From: Desulfovibrio sp.
Lineage (GTDB): Bacteria > Desulfobacterota > Desulfovibrionia > Desulfovibrionales > Desulfovibrionaceae
Direction: 5' to 3'
Assembly: GCA_028708865.1 (NCBI GenBank)
Contig: JAQVYA010000003.1
Coordinates: 1-62,588, forward strand
Length of the DNA stretch: 62,588 bases
Shown: positions 1-7,671 of the stretch, piece after piece
How positions within the stretch are numbered: position 1 is the first letter of the stretch
Layout of the letters: the number at the start of each line of letters is the position of its first letter
Notes under the pieces: model-generated
Told to the model about the DNA's origin: nothing
Seen by the model: the letters and a program-made list of their open reading frames with translations, nothing else
The model's database searches: none
Translations under genes and position numbers: made by a program

Positions 1-157
1 TAATGCCGCCGGCAAAGTCAATGCCGTAGCGCGGTCCGCCTTTGCCAACCAGGGAAACGATGCCCACGAGAATGAATATCGCGGAGATCAGGAAGGCTAC
101 ACGCCGAAATCCAATAAAGTCGAGCCTAGTATCAGGCCGAATGATTTGCAATCCCAT
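1..157 (-). CDS. secF: Protein translocase subunit SecF (N-terminal fragment)
   Basis: Only the first 52 residues lie in the window; the gene runs off its left edge. The start is the ATG at 157, just downstream of secD. The visible part begins MGLQIIRPDTRLDFIGFRR, followed by a membrane segment at about residues 20-37 and then the YGIDFAGG motif typical of the SecF/SecD periplasmic domain. SecF pairs with SecD in the inner membrane and uses the proton gradient to help exported proteins leave SecYEG. The yajC-secD-secF order is the usual one, which supports the call despite the truncation. Confidence 0.9.
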   Translation of the reverse strand, partial: MGLQIIRPDTRLDFIGFRRVAFLISAIFILVGIVSLVGKGGPRYGIDFAGGI

Positions 158-172
158 GTTGTCTGCCCTCCT

Positions 173-1744
173 TTAGATGCTGATCTTGGCCTGAGAGCCT
201 TTGTTTTGCGTGTAAACGTCAAAAAACACACGCGAAACAAAGATGGCCGTGAACATGGAGGTGATGATGCCGAGCGTCAGGGTCACGGCAAAGCCGCGCA
301 CCGGGCCGGTACCGAATTGATAAAGGATCAAGGCGGCGATAACCGTGGTAACGTTGGCATCCAGGATGGTCAACGTGGCGCGCCCAAATCCTTCCTGCAC
401 AGCGTTTCTCGGTGTTAATCCACGCCGCAACTCTTCCCGGATTCGTTCAAAGATGATCACGTTGGCGTCCACGGCCATACCAATGGTCAGGATGATGCCC
501 GCGATTCCCGGTAAGGTAAGTGTGGCCCCGAACGCAGCCAGACCTGCCAAAATCAGGACCAGGTTCAACATCAGAACTACGTCCGCAAAAATACCGGCGA
601 CACCGTAGTAGATGACCATGAAAACAATAACGAGCGCCAACCCGATGATGGCGGCGGAAACGCCCTTGTCGATGGACTCTTGGCCCAGCGAAGGGCCGAT
701 AGTGGACTCGGCGACCTTCTCCACTGGAGCGGGAAGCGCGTCCTTAAGCACCGTGACCAGGTCTTTAGCCTTTTGCACGGTAAAGTGCCCGGTGATGCTG
801 GCTCTGCCGCCGCCGATGCGTTCATTGATCACGGGGGCGGAATAGACCTGTCCATCAAGGATAATTGCCAGGCGTCGGTTGACGTTGGCCGCGGTAACCT
901 GTTCAAAAATGGTGCCGCCCCGGCCGTCAAATTCCAAAAGTACGTAGGGCTTATTGTTGCGGTCGAACTGCGGCGCTGCATCGGAAACGTATTCCCCCGT
1001 CAGCACCGGATTTTTACGCAGAACAATGGGAGCGCCCGGATCATCCTGCACATACGCGACCTCGTACTCTAGGGGATTATTGCGCGCCTGCTCGACGCTG
1101 ACGCCCTGGGCTTCGATCTTGAACTCCAGCTGTCCCATCTGGGTGATCACGGCAATGGCCTGCTCGGCATCTTCCATACCCGGCAGCTGAATCTGAATGC
1201 GGTTGCCTTCCTGCTGGCGGATATCGGGTTCCACCACGCCGCGCCGGTCAATACGGCTCCGCACGATATCCACGGTCTGCCGCATGGTTTCCTGCCTGAA
1301 GCGGGTCAAATACTCCTGCGAGGCGCTCAGACTGTAAAGCACGCCACCCGAGGAAAGTTCGGAAGCCGTGGGGGTAAGAATGGAGAAATTTTCAGCGAGA
1401 ATCGCATCCAGTTGATCCTGGTGCGAAGTGTCGTGCAACTTGACTTCAATGCTGCCGTCATCAAGCACTTTTGGGTTCAAGAAGCCGACGCCCCGTTCCT
1501 CGGCGTAGTCCTTTAACTCCTGAGCCAAGCGGCGGAGTTTGGTGTCCACGGCCTTGTCCATATCCACTTCGAGGGTCAGGAAAATGCCGCCCTTGAGGTC
1601 CAGGCCGAGGTTAATGGTGTCGTTGGGCAGAATTTTATCCAGGGACGAGCCCTTTACGCCGGGCAACGAAGGCAGCGCAAAGTAGACGCCCAGGACAATG
1701 ACCGCCACAGTAAGGACGATTTTCCAGCGCAGAGTTGAATTCAT
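173..1744 (-). CDS. secD: Protein translocase subunit SecD
   Basis: 523 residues. A first membrane helix at about residues 8-25 is followed by the GLDLKGGI motif near residue 47, a large periplasmic domain, and five further membrane segments in the last 160 residues (from about 360), including GIAGIILTIGMAVDANVIIFER, the signature stretch of the RND-like SecD core (quoted here in part only: AGIILTIGMAVDANVIIF). SecD and SecF form the accessory complex that completes protein export. The ATG at 1744 has AAGGAAA a few bases upstream. The gene lies about 125 nt after yajC and 15 nt before secF on the same strand. Confidence 0.97.
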   Translation of the reverse strand: MNSTLRWKIVLTVAVIVLGVYFALPSLPGVKGSSLDKILPNDTINLGLDLKGGIFLTLEVDMDKAVDTKLRRLAQELKDYAEERGVGFLNPKVLDDGSIEVKLHDTSHQDQLDAILAENFSILTPTASELSSGGVLYSLSASQEYLTRFRQETMRQTVDIVRSRIDRRGVVEPDIRQQEGNRIQIQLPGMEDAEQAIAVITQMGQLEFKIEAQGVSVEQARNNPLEYEVAYVQDDPGAPIVLRKNPVLTGEYVSDAAPQFDRNNKPYVLLEFDGRGGTIFEQVTAANVNRRLAIILDGQVYSAPVINERIGGGRASITGHFTVQKAKDLVTVLKDALPAPVEKVAESTIGPSLGQESIDKGVSAAIIGLALVIVFMVIYYGVAGIFADVVLMLNLVLILAGLAAFGATLTLPGIAGIILTIGMAVDANVIIFERIREELRRGLTPRNAVQEGFGRATLTILDANVTTVIAALILYQFGTGPVRGFAVTLTLGIITSMFTAIFVSRVFFDVYTQNKGSQAKISI

Positions 1745-1787
1745 TGAGAGTTTCCTTGGCGAGGGTTCTCACATGCGTAAAGACGCA

Positions 1788-1846
1788 CGAAAGGCAAGTG
1801 CGACCGGAGGACGGTGTGCCCGACGCAGCCGCATGCTTGCCTTTTC
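1788..1846 (-). other. Structured spacer between yajC and secD
   Basis: The arms CGAAAGGCAAG (1788-1798) and CTTGCCTTTTCG (1835-1846) can pair with one bulged T. They enclose about 36 nt with further GC-rich pairing potential. There is no T tract after the stem in the minus direction, so it does not look like a simple terminator. An RNA-stability or processing element in the yajC-secD transcript is possible, but this is inference. Confidence 0.4.
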
Positions 1847-1869
1847 GTCAATCGTGTTGGCCACGGATG

Positions 1870-2223
1870 TTATTTGGCGTCGCCTGCCTTGGCGTCGGCC
1901 GGGCCGGCAATGTAACCCCGGTTGATCTTGACTTTAACGTTTTCGGAGATTTCCACAGTCAGAATGTCCTGATCAATCTCCGTGACACGACCATAAAAGC
2001 CGCCGCCAGTCATGACCTTATCGCCGACCTTCAGAGCCGCCAGCATTTCCTTGTGCTGCTTGGCTTTTTTCTGCTGCGGACGAATGAGCAGAAAATAAAA
2101 GATGGCGAACATGAGAATAAGCATGGGCAGCGGCCCGGCGAGCAGTCCGGCGATTCCGTCAGGAGCCGCGGCCTGGCCGCCTTGGGGGGCGGCCCCCATA
2201 GCATGAGCGATGGAAGTAAACAT
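1870..2223 (-). CDS. yajC: Preprotein translocase accessory subunit YajC
   Basis: 117 residues, normal for YajC. There is one membrane helix at about residues 28-47, immediately followed by the family hallmark RPQQKKAKQHKEM, then a small cytoplasmic domain (KVGDKVMTGGGFYGRVTEID). YajC binds SecDF in the inner membrane and is dispensable in E. coli. The ATG at 2223 has a GGAGG a few bases before it. It begins only 24 nt after the stop of the glutamate synthase C-terminal-domain gene, so the two functions may share a transcript. Confidence 0.95.
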   Translation of the reverse strand: MFTSIAHAMGAAPQGGQAAAPDGIAGLLAGPLPMLILMFAIFYFLLIRPQQKKAKQHKEMLAALKVGDKVMTGGGFYGRVTEIDQDILTVEISENVKVKINRGYIAGPADAKAGDAK

Positions 2224-2247
2224 GATTCCTCCTGAAATCGATACGTC

Positions 2248-3012
2248 TTAAGTCGGCACGTACATGTTGCCGTACGGTCGGTGGGAAAACGGACGAATCT
2301 TGGTAAAGGATTCCGAAAAAATTTCTTCGGCATCCAGATTCAACTCCGTTGCATAGTCCCGGACGATACCCTCAATTACCTGCATATCTTCGGGGGTGAC
2401 GGGCCTGGAGCGCAGTCCTGGGCCAAGCTGGTGCTCGGGCACATTGCCCCGCACGTAAATCACTCCACCGTGCATGCCGGTCCCCAGGCCTCGTCCCGTA
2501 ATCGGCGCATCTGACTTATCAGAAAACATTCCGAGAAGCAAAATAATTCCACCGGCCATATATTCGCCGAGGAAGTCTCCGGCCTTGCCGCCAATCACGA
2601 TGGTGGGGCGGCGATCCAGGTAGGATTTCATGTGAATGCCCACACGATACCCTACATCCGTACGGATATAAATTGCCCCGCCGCGCATGGCATACCCCAC
2701 AACATCCCCGCCCATGCCATCCACGACGATCTTGCCGTCATCCATGGTGTTGCCGACGCCGTCCTGCACATTTCCGTTGACGCGGATGCGGGCTCCACGG
2801 GTGAAGGCAGCCAAATCTTGCCCTGGTAAGCCATTGATTTCAAAAATGAAGTCGCCTTCAAGCCCCGTAGCGATATAACGCTGCCCATTGACGTTGTCGA
2901 GACGGAACTCGGTGACTCCCTGCCGAACCAGTTCACGGATTTGTTCGTTGAACTCTTTATAATACTGCCCGGTCGCGTCCAGAACAGCCGTACTTGTCGT
3001 TGTCGTACTCAT
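2248..3012 (-). CDS. Glutamate synthase GXGXG-domain subunit (split GltB C-terminus)
   Basis: 254 residues matching the C-terminal beta-helical GXGXG domain of the glutamate synthase large subunit, encoded here as a separate protein. Repeated glycine patterns run from about residue 80 to 190 (for example DGVGNTMDDGKIVV, GMGGDVVGYAMRGG, GGKAGDFLGEYMAGG, GLGTGMHGG). In the fused enzyme this domain is structural and helps couple the glutaminase and FMN sites. The gene abuts the amidotransferase subunit (its start follows that stop directly) and is the last of the five glutamate synthase genes before yajC. Split glutamate synthases of this layout are known from archaea and sulfate reducers. Confidence 0.9.
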   Translation of the reverse strand: MSTTTTSTAVLDATGQYYKEFNEQIRELVRQGVTEFRLDNVNGQRYIATGLEGDFIFEINGLPGQDLAAFTRGARIRVNGNVQDGVGNTMDDGKIVVDGMGGDVVGYAMRGGAIYIRTDVGYRVGIHMKSYLDRRPTIVIGGKAGDFLGEYMAGGIILLLGMFSDKSDAPITGRGLGTGMHGGVIYVRGNVPEHQLGPGLRSRPVTPEDMQVIEGIVRDYATELNLDAEEIFSESFTKIRPFSHRPYGNMYVPT

Positions 3013-4110
3013 CTATGCCTCCAAATCCACGATCACAGGCTCACCTGCCTTGGGCATCCAGACGCGGTCCAATTGCGGGCAAACCGTGCGCACGGCCGAT
3101 TCCTCGCTGGACATGAAGACCTTATCGCCTTGCTCGGCCACAAGCAGAGGACGCAGCTTGATGCGGTCATTCAGCCCCCAAAGGCCGTCTTTGTTACCCA
3201 CCAAGATGGCAAAGGGCCCATTCAACATGCCGGAACCGTAGGTCATGCGCAGCGCGGTGTAGAGGTTGCGCTCCTTATCAGGCATGCGCTCGATCTCATC
3301 CCAAAATGGCGGGGCAAAGACTTTGCTGGCCATACGGCGGGAAAGACCGTGCTTGCGCACCAACAAATCCAGCTCATAGGCCACCACTTCGGTATCAGTC
3401 ATCATGGTGCAAAGGTAATCGTTTTCGCACAGCCAGCGCCGATTGATTCCGTAGGAACTGATTTCGCCGTTATGCACGATGGACCAGTCCAGCAAGGTGA
3501 ATGGATGCGCCCCGCCCCACCATCCTGGGGTGTTGGTGGGGAATCGGTTATGGGCGGTCCAAAGATAGGCGAAATACTCATCGACGCGGAAGAAATCAGC
3601 AATGTCTTCGGGATACCCTACCCCTTTGAACGCCCCCATATTTTTACCACTGGAAAAAACAAAAGCTCCCGGCACCGTGGTGTTGATCTTCATCACCAGG
3701 GCAACCACGAAGTCTTCTTCGGGAAGCCCCTGGCAGTCAGCCGGGCAATCGGCCCTGGGCGTGGCAAAATAGCGCCAGACCAAGGGCGGGTTGCTGATGA
3801 CCGGAGTCTGGCGAGTAGGAATGGGCTCGTCGTGTTCCACTTCAAAATATTTCAAGATGAGCTCACGAGCCGAGGTGAGGGCCTGCTGATGATCACACAT
3901 CAGGTGCAGGGCGTATTTATCCGCATGTTCCGGGTAGATTCCATAGGCGGCAAAGCCTCCTCCCAGCCCATTGCCCCGGTCATGCATGCACGCCATGCCG
4001 TCAATGGGAACTTGTCCAGGAATCAGACCCCGCTTGGTATCAATGACGCCAAAAACCCCGCAGCCGGAGATATCCTTTTGAAAATCGTAATAGCGTTCAG
4101 GCGCTTTCAT
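3013..4110 (-). CDS. Glutamate synthase class II glutamine amidotransferase subunit
   Basis: 365 residues similar to the N-terminal glutaminase domain of GltB. The presumed nucleophile is Cys17 in the motif SGCGVFGVID. Other family signatures are HDRGNGLGGGFAAYG and HNRFPTNTPGWWGGAHPF, which helps bind glutamine, followed by the IVHNGEISSYG stretch. It would release ammonia from glutamine and pass it to the FMN subunit. Cys17 is internal, so either the peptide before it is removed or the mature enzyme differs from the Cys1 type. The ATG at 4110 lies 30 nt after the flavoprotein gene in the same operon. Confidence 0.92.
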   Translation of the reverse strand: MKAPERYYDFQKDISGCGVFGVIDTKRGLIPGQVPIDGMACMHDRGNGLGGGFAAYGIYPEHADKYALHLMCDHQQALTSARELILKYFEVEHDEPIPTRQTPVISNPPLVWRYFATPRADCPADCQGLPEEDFVVALVMKINTTVPGAFVFSSGKNMGAFKGVGYPEDIADFFRVDEYFAYLWTAHNRFPTNTPGWWGGAHPFTLLDWSIVHNGEISSYGINRRWLCENDYLCTMMTDTEVVAYELDLLVRKHGLSRRMASKVFAPPFWDEIERMPDKERNLYTALRMTYGSGMLNGPFAILVGNKDGLWGLNDRIKLRPLLVAEQGDKVFMSSEESAVRTVCPQLDRVWMPKAGEPVIVDLEA

Positions 4111-4140
4111 TTATTCTCCTCAACGACCGTGCGTACACGG

Positions 4141-5427
4141 CTAATCCTTGTCCACCCAATTGGGATTCCAGGTGTCGTCGAAAAAACGGTCCGGCCACAG
4201 CAACACATCCGGGTGTCCTTGAGACAGGCTTTGCCGCATCTCCGGCGTTAGATTGAGCTGAAATTTGATAAAAGAAGTATACAATCCGGCCTGATCGATA
4301 TCGCCAACCAGGACATAGCCCACAAGTCTGTTGTCGTGAAACACCAGCTTGCGATAGGTCTGTTTGCGCTCGTCCAGGGAAGCTTCCACATCGTAGCCCT
4401 CCTCGCCTTCGGGAGGATTGACCGTACCGACGGAGATGGTGGGTAGGCCATAAAAACTGATGGAGTTCATGGCTAGGCCTCCGATATACGGTGTTGCCCT
4501 GGAAGCCATATTCTTGCCCGCGCAATACCCCTGGCTATAAGCGTTGGTCCAGATGGGTACAACGCGGTTTTCATCATGCAGCAGGTCCTTGGCCTGGGCC
4601 ACATCGCCCGCAGCAAATACGTTTTCATCGCTGGTACGCATGAGATCGTCCACCACGATGCCGCGATCCACCCTGAGCCCGGCGGCTTCCGCTAGGTCCG
4701 TATTGGGCACCACGCCAATGGCGATGACCACGATTTCCGTTGGGATATAGGTCCCATCCGTACATTTGACTCCCCGCACCCGGCCAGCAGCATCGCGGTC
4801 GATGTGCTGGGCCGTAACCCCGCAATGGACTGAAAGTCCGACCTCATCGAGCCGGCGGGCCGCCAGGCGAGCCGCATTGGCGTCGAATGCCAGAGAGAGA
4901 ATCCGAGGCGAAAGTTCGAGAATGGAAACTTCCACCCCGCGGTCAAAAAGGGATTCCGCAGCTTTGAGTCCAATAAGTCCGCCGCCGACCACAACCGCCT
5001 TTTGAATGTCCTTGGCCAGCGAAATCATGGTCTGGGCGTGGTCGAGGTTGGTGAAGTTGTAGACGTCAGGACCATCGGCACCGCGAATAGGCGGCGTAAA
5101 GGGCTTGCCCCCCGTGGAGACGAGCAGCCGGTCATAATCTATTTTTTCTCCGGTGCTGGTGGTGACGGTTCGGGCGGCGCAGTCAATGGCCGAGACAGTG
5201 GTCCCGAGACGCAACTCCACGTCGCTTTTGCGATAAAATTCATCAGGGCGCAATGCCAGTTGGTCCGGACTGATTTTCCCGGCCAGCAGGTAGGAGATCA
5301 GCGGACGGCCATACGGAGCCGAGGCTTCGCTTCCAATGGCCACGATGCGGCCCTGACGGTCATGTTTGCGGATGCCTTCAATGGCGCCGATGGTGGCCAC
5401 TCCGTTTCCAATGAGTACGTATTTCAT
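4141..5427 (-). CDS. FAD/NAD(P)-dependent oxidoreductase of the split glutamate synthase
   Basis: 428 residues with two dinucleotide-binding folds: FAD at the N-terminus (YVLIGNGVATIGAIEGIR) and NAD(P) at about residue 142 (VVVGGGLIGLKAAESL). There is a second FAD contact at VFAAGDVAQAKDL near residue 270. It belongs to the pyridine-nucleotide-disulfide / rubredoxin reductase-like superfamily without the disulfide pair. In this operon it probably feeds NAD(P)H electrons through the ferredoxin to the FMN subunit, replacing GltD. It lies 30 nt after the ferredoxin gene. Which nucleotide it uses cannot be read from the sequence. Confidence 0.88.
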   Translation of the reverse strand: MKYVLIGNGVATIGAIEGIRKHDRQGRIVAIGSEASAPYGRPLISYLLAGKISPDQLALRPDEFYRKSDVELRLGTTVSAIDCAARTVTTSTGEKIDYDRLLVSTGGKPFTPPIRGADGPDVYNFTNLDHAQTMISLAKDIQKAVVVGGGLIGLKAAESLFDRGVEVSILELSPRILSLAFDANAARLAARRLDEVGLSVHCGVTAQHIDRDAAGRVRGVKCTDGTYIPTEIVVIAIGVVPNTDLAEAAGLRVDRGIVVDDLMRTSDENVFAAGDVAQAKDLLHDENRVVPIWTNAYSQGYCAGKNMASRATPYIGGLAMNSISFYGLPTISVGTVNPPEGEEGYDVEASLDERKQTYRKLVFHDNRLVGYVLVGDIDQAGLYTSFIKFQLNLTPEMRQSLSQGHPDVLLWPDRFFDDTWNPNWVDKD

Positions 5428-5457
5428 ATTGCTTCTCGGCTCGCTGGAATGATCAAT

Positions 5458-5910
5458 CTATTCGTCGCGGTCTTCGTACTTCAGAGCCTGGTTCGGGCAG
5501 GCCTGCACACAGGCAGGCCCTTCCTCCCGGCCGCGGCACAAATCACATTTTACAATCTTGCTTTCCACAGGATGTCGGCGGATGGCCCCATAAGGGCACG
5601 CCATAAGGCAGGACCAGCAGCCCACGCATTTTCCCCGGTCGTACACGGTTTCCCCTGTTTCCGGATCCTTGTGCAACGCACCGGAAATGCAGGCGGCCAC
5701 ACACGAAGGGTCGTCACAATGGCGACAGCTGATGGCCACGCATTCGGATCCTTTTTGAAAGATTTTCTTACAGGGTGACAGTCCTGCGGCCTCGCGCTCT
5801 TGTGTGTAGGCGATGATCAGGTCCCCGGACTCGGAATGGGCCGTGATGCAGGCCAACTCACAGAGATGGCAGCCGATACAGTACTCTCTGTTGGGATAAA
5901 CGCGCTTCAT
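5458..5910 (-). CDS. Polyferredoxin with four [4Fe-4S] motifs (electron carrier of split glutamate synthase)
   Basis: 150 residues with four cysteine clusters: YCIGCHLCELAC (Cys11, 14, 17, 21), CRHCDDPSCVAAC, CVGCWSCLMACPYG and CDLCRGREEGPACVQACP. This is the HycB/DmsB-like pattern for four [4Fe-4S] centres. It is likely a soluble electron carrier between the neighbouring flavoprotein and the FMN core of glutamate synthase, because it sits between those two genes with 9-30 nt spacers. The spacing of the third and fourth motifs separates it from simple 2x[4Fe-4S] ferredoxins. Confidence 0.88.
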   Translation of the reverse strand: MKRVYPNREYCIGCHLCELACITAHSESGDLIIAYTQEREAAGLSPCKKIFQKGSECVAISCRHCDDPSCVAACISGALHKDPETGETVYDRGKCVGCWSCLMACPYGAIRRHPVESKIVKCDLCRGREEGPACVQACPNQALKYEDRDE

Positions 5911-5919
5911 GCTCCTCCC

Positions 5920-7485
5920 CTATCTGCCGGCGTGTTTGACGCCGAGAATATCCAGTTCGGTGTCGCTCAGGCCGATCCCGCGCAGTTTGTCGCGGTTGCC
6001 GCGCAGGCTTTCGATGGAATTGAGCCCCATCCCTCCAAGCATTTCCTGGATTTCATGGCTCCAGGCGTTCACAAGGTTGACCAATTTTCGGGAAGCCACG
6101 TCCGGATTTTGCCGCTTGGACAACCTCGGATCATTCGTGGCGATACCCCAGGGACACTTGCCGGTATAACAGCGGCCGCAGAGAGTGCAGCCGACAGCCA
6201 GCAAGGTGGCCGTGCCGATGTAGACCGCATCCGCTCCCAAGGCGATGGCTTTGACCACGTCCGCAGCGCAGCGGATACCGCCCGCCGCCACCACAGAGGC
6301 CTTGTGACGAATGCCCTCATCTCGCAGGCGTTGGTCTACTGCGGCCAGAGCCAGCTCAATGGGAATGCCCACGTTGTCCCGGATCATGGCAGGAGCCGCC
6401 CCTGTACCGCCGCGCATGCCGTCCACGGTGATAATGTCGGCCCCGGCTCGTACGACTCCGGAAGCAATGGCGGCTACATTGTGTACGGCTGCGATCTTGA
6501 CGGACACAGGCACCCTGTATTCGCTGGCCTCCTTGAGCGCAAAAATAAGCTGCAACAAATCTTCAATGGAATAGATGTCATGGTGCGGAGCCGGACTGAT
6601 GGCATCGGAGCCGATGGGAATCATGCGTGTTTCAGAGACCTTGTCATTGATCTTTTCACCCGGCAGGTGTCCGCCGATGCCCGGCTTGGCCCCCTGCCCG
6701 ATTTTGATCTCAATGCCGCATCCCGCATTGAGGTAATCGCGATGGACTCCGAAACGTCCGGAAGCTACCTGAACAATGGTATGTTTTCCGTATTTGAACA
6801 AGGAACGGTGCAATCCCCCCTCACCGGTGTTGTAGGCGGTCTTCAGTTCCGTGGCGGCTCGGGCCATGGCCCGATGCAGGTTAAAATTGATGGCCCCGAA
6901 ACTCATGGCCGCAAACATGATGGGCGTATCCAGCTTGATCTGGGGAGCGATTTCCGTTTGTAAAGAGGGAGGCTCTTGCCCGTTTTCCAAGAGCTTGAGC
7001 CGGTCCGGCTTGGTTCCCAGGTAGGTGCGCAGCTCCATGGGCTCGCGCAAGGGGTCGATGGAGGGGTTGGTCACCTGGCTGGCGTCCAGCAGGAGGCGAT
7101 CCCAGTAGACAGGAATATCAACAGGGCTGCCCATGCCTGCCAAAAGTACGCCGCCGGTGTCGGCCTGCTTGTAAATATTTTGCAGGAAAACAGGACGCCA
7201 GTTGGCGTTGGGACGAAATTCCGAGGGGGTCCGGCGAATGGTCAGCGCGGCTGTGGGGCAAAGCGCTTCACAGCGATGGCAGCCGATGCACTTGCTGTTG
7301 TCGTGCATGACTTTCTGGCGGTTATCATCCCAGTAATGGGCCTCGTAGGAACACTGCCGAACGCAGACCTGGCAGTTGATGCAACGATCTTTGTCGCGTT
7401 CAATGATGAATTCATGATAATTTTTGTTGATCGGCTGGAACAGCACTGTGAGCACCTCGCACAGGATGTTGGGGAACTGCGGCAA
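5920..7485 (-). CDS. Glutamate synthase FMN/Fe-S core subunit with N-terminal ferredoxin domain
   Basis: 521 residues. The N-terminal part holds two [4Fe-4S] motifs (Cys35/38/41/45 and Cys66/69/72/76). The rest is the FMN-binding alpha/beta barrel of glutamate synthase, with MFAAMSFGAINFNLHRAMAR, NTGEGGLHRS, GQGAKPGIGGHLPG and DGMRGGTGAAP. A C-terminal cysteine set, CTLCGRCYTGKCPWG, would hold the catalytic-domain cluster. It converts 2-oxoglutarate plus ammonia to glutamate. I chose the TTG at 7485 because GGGAG precedes it by about 9 nt and the ferredoxin domain needs this length. It is the first gene of the five-gene operon. Confidence 0.92.
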   Translation of the reverse strand: MPQFPNILCEVLTVLFQPINKNYHEFIIERDKDRCINCQVCVRQCSYEAHYWDDNRQKVMHDNSKCIGCHRCEALCPTAALTIRRTPSEFRPNANWRPVFLQNIYKQADTGGVLLAGMGSPVDIPVYWDRLLLDASQVTNPSIDPLREPMELRTYLGTKPDRLKLLENGQEPPSLQTEIAPQIKLDTPIMFAAMSFGAINFNLHRAMARAATELKTAYNTGEGGLHRSLFKYGKHTIVQVASGRFGVHRDYLNAGCGIEIKIGQGAKPGIGGHLPGEKINDKVSETRMIPIGSDAISPAPHHDIYSIEDLLQLIFALKEASEYRVPVSVKIAAVHNVAAIASGVVRAGADIITVDGMRGGTGAAPAMIRDNVGIPIELALAAVDQRLRDEGIRHKASVVAAGGIRCAADVVKAIALGADAVYIGTATLLAVGCTLCGRCYTGKCPWGIATNDPRLSKRQNPDVASRKLVNLVNAWSHEIQEMLGGMGLNSIESLRGNRDKLRGIGLSDTELDILGVKHAGR

Positions 7486-7558
7486 ATGACGAAGCTCCCA
7501 TCATACTCTGATTTTTCATTGGGACGCACAAAAAAGCACATTTTGCCCAAGGCTGTCA

Positions 7559-7602
7559 ATGGTTCATTTTTTACAAAATCGTAAATGTAAAAAATGAACC
7601 AT
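7559..7602. promoter_or_regulatory. Perfect 17-bp inverted repeat upstream of glutamate synthase operon
   Basis: ATGGTTCATTTTTTACA (7559-7575) and its exact complement (7586-7602) are separated by 10 nt. A second, nested inverted repeat (TTTAC / GTAAA) lies inside it. In the minus direction a TTGACA (-35-like, 7559-7554) overlaps the edge nearer the operon, which starts at 7485. This looks like an operator for a dimeric regulator, possibly two stacked dimers, rather than a terminator, because the arms are AT-rich and no T tract follows. The regulator cannot be named from sequence alone. Confidence 0.65.
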
Positions 7603-7634
7603 GTTAAATTCACCATTTTTTATTTCGAAATGTA

Positions 7635-7661
7635 AAAAGGCCCCTTTGGGAGGGGCCTTTT
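7635..7661. terminator. Rho-independent terminator between glgP and glutamate synthase operon
   Basis: The stem AAAAGGCCCCT (7635-7645) / AGGGGCCTTTT (7651-7661) has a 5-nt loop and A/T flanks that make it usable in both directions. It lies 11 nt past the glgP stop codon, so glgP (minus strand) is the main client. It also insulates glgP from the glutamate synthase promoter. Confidence 0.85.
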
Positions 7662-7671
7662 GCGTAATCAA

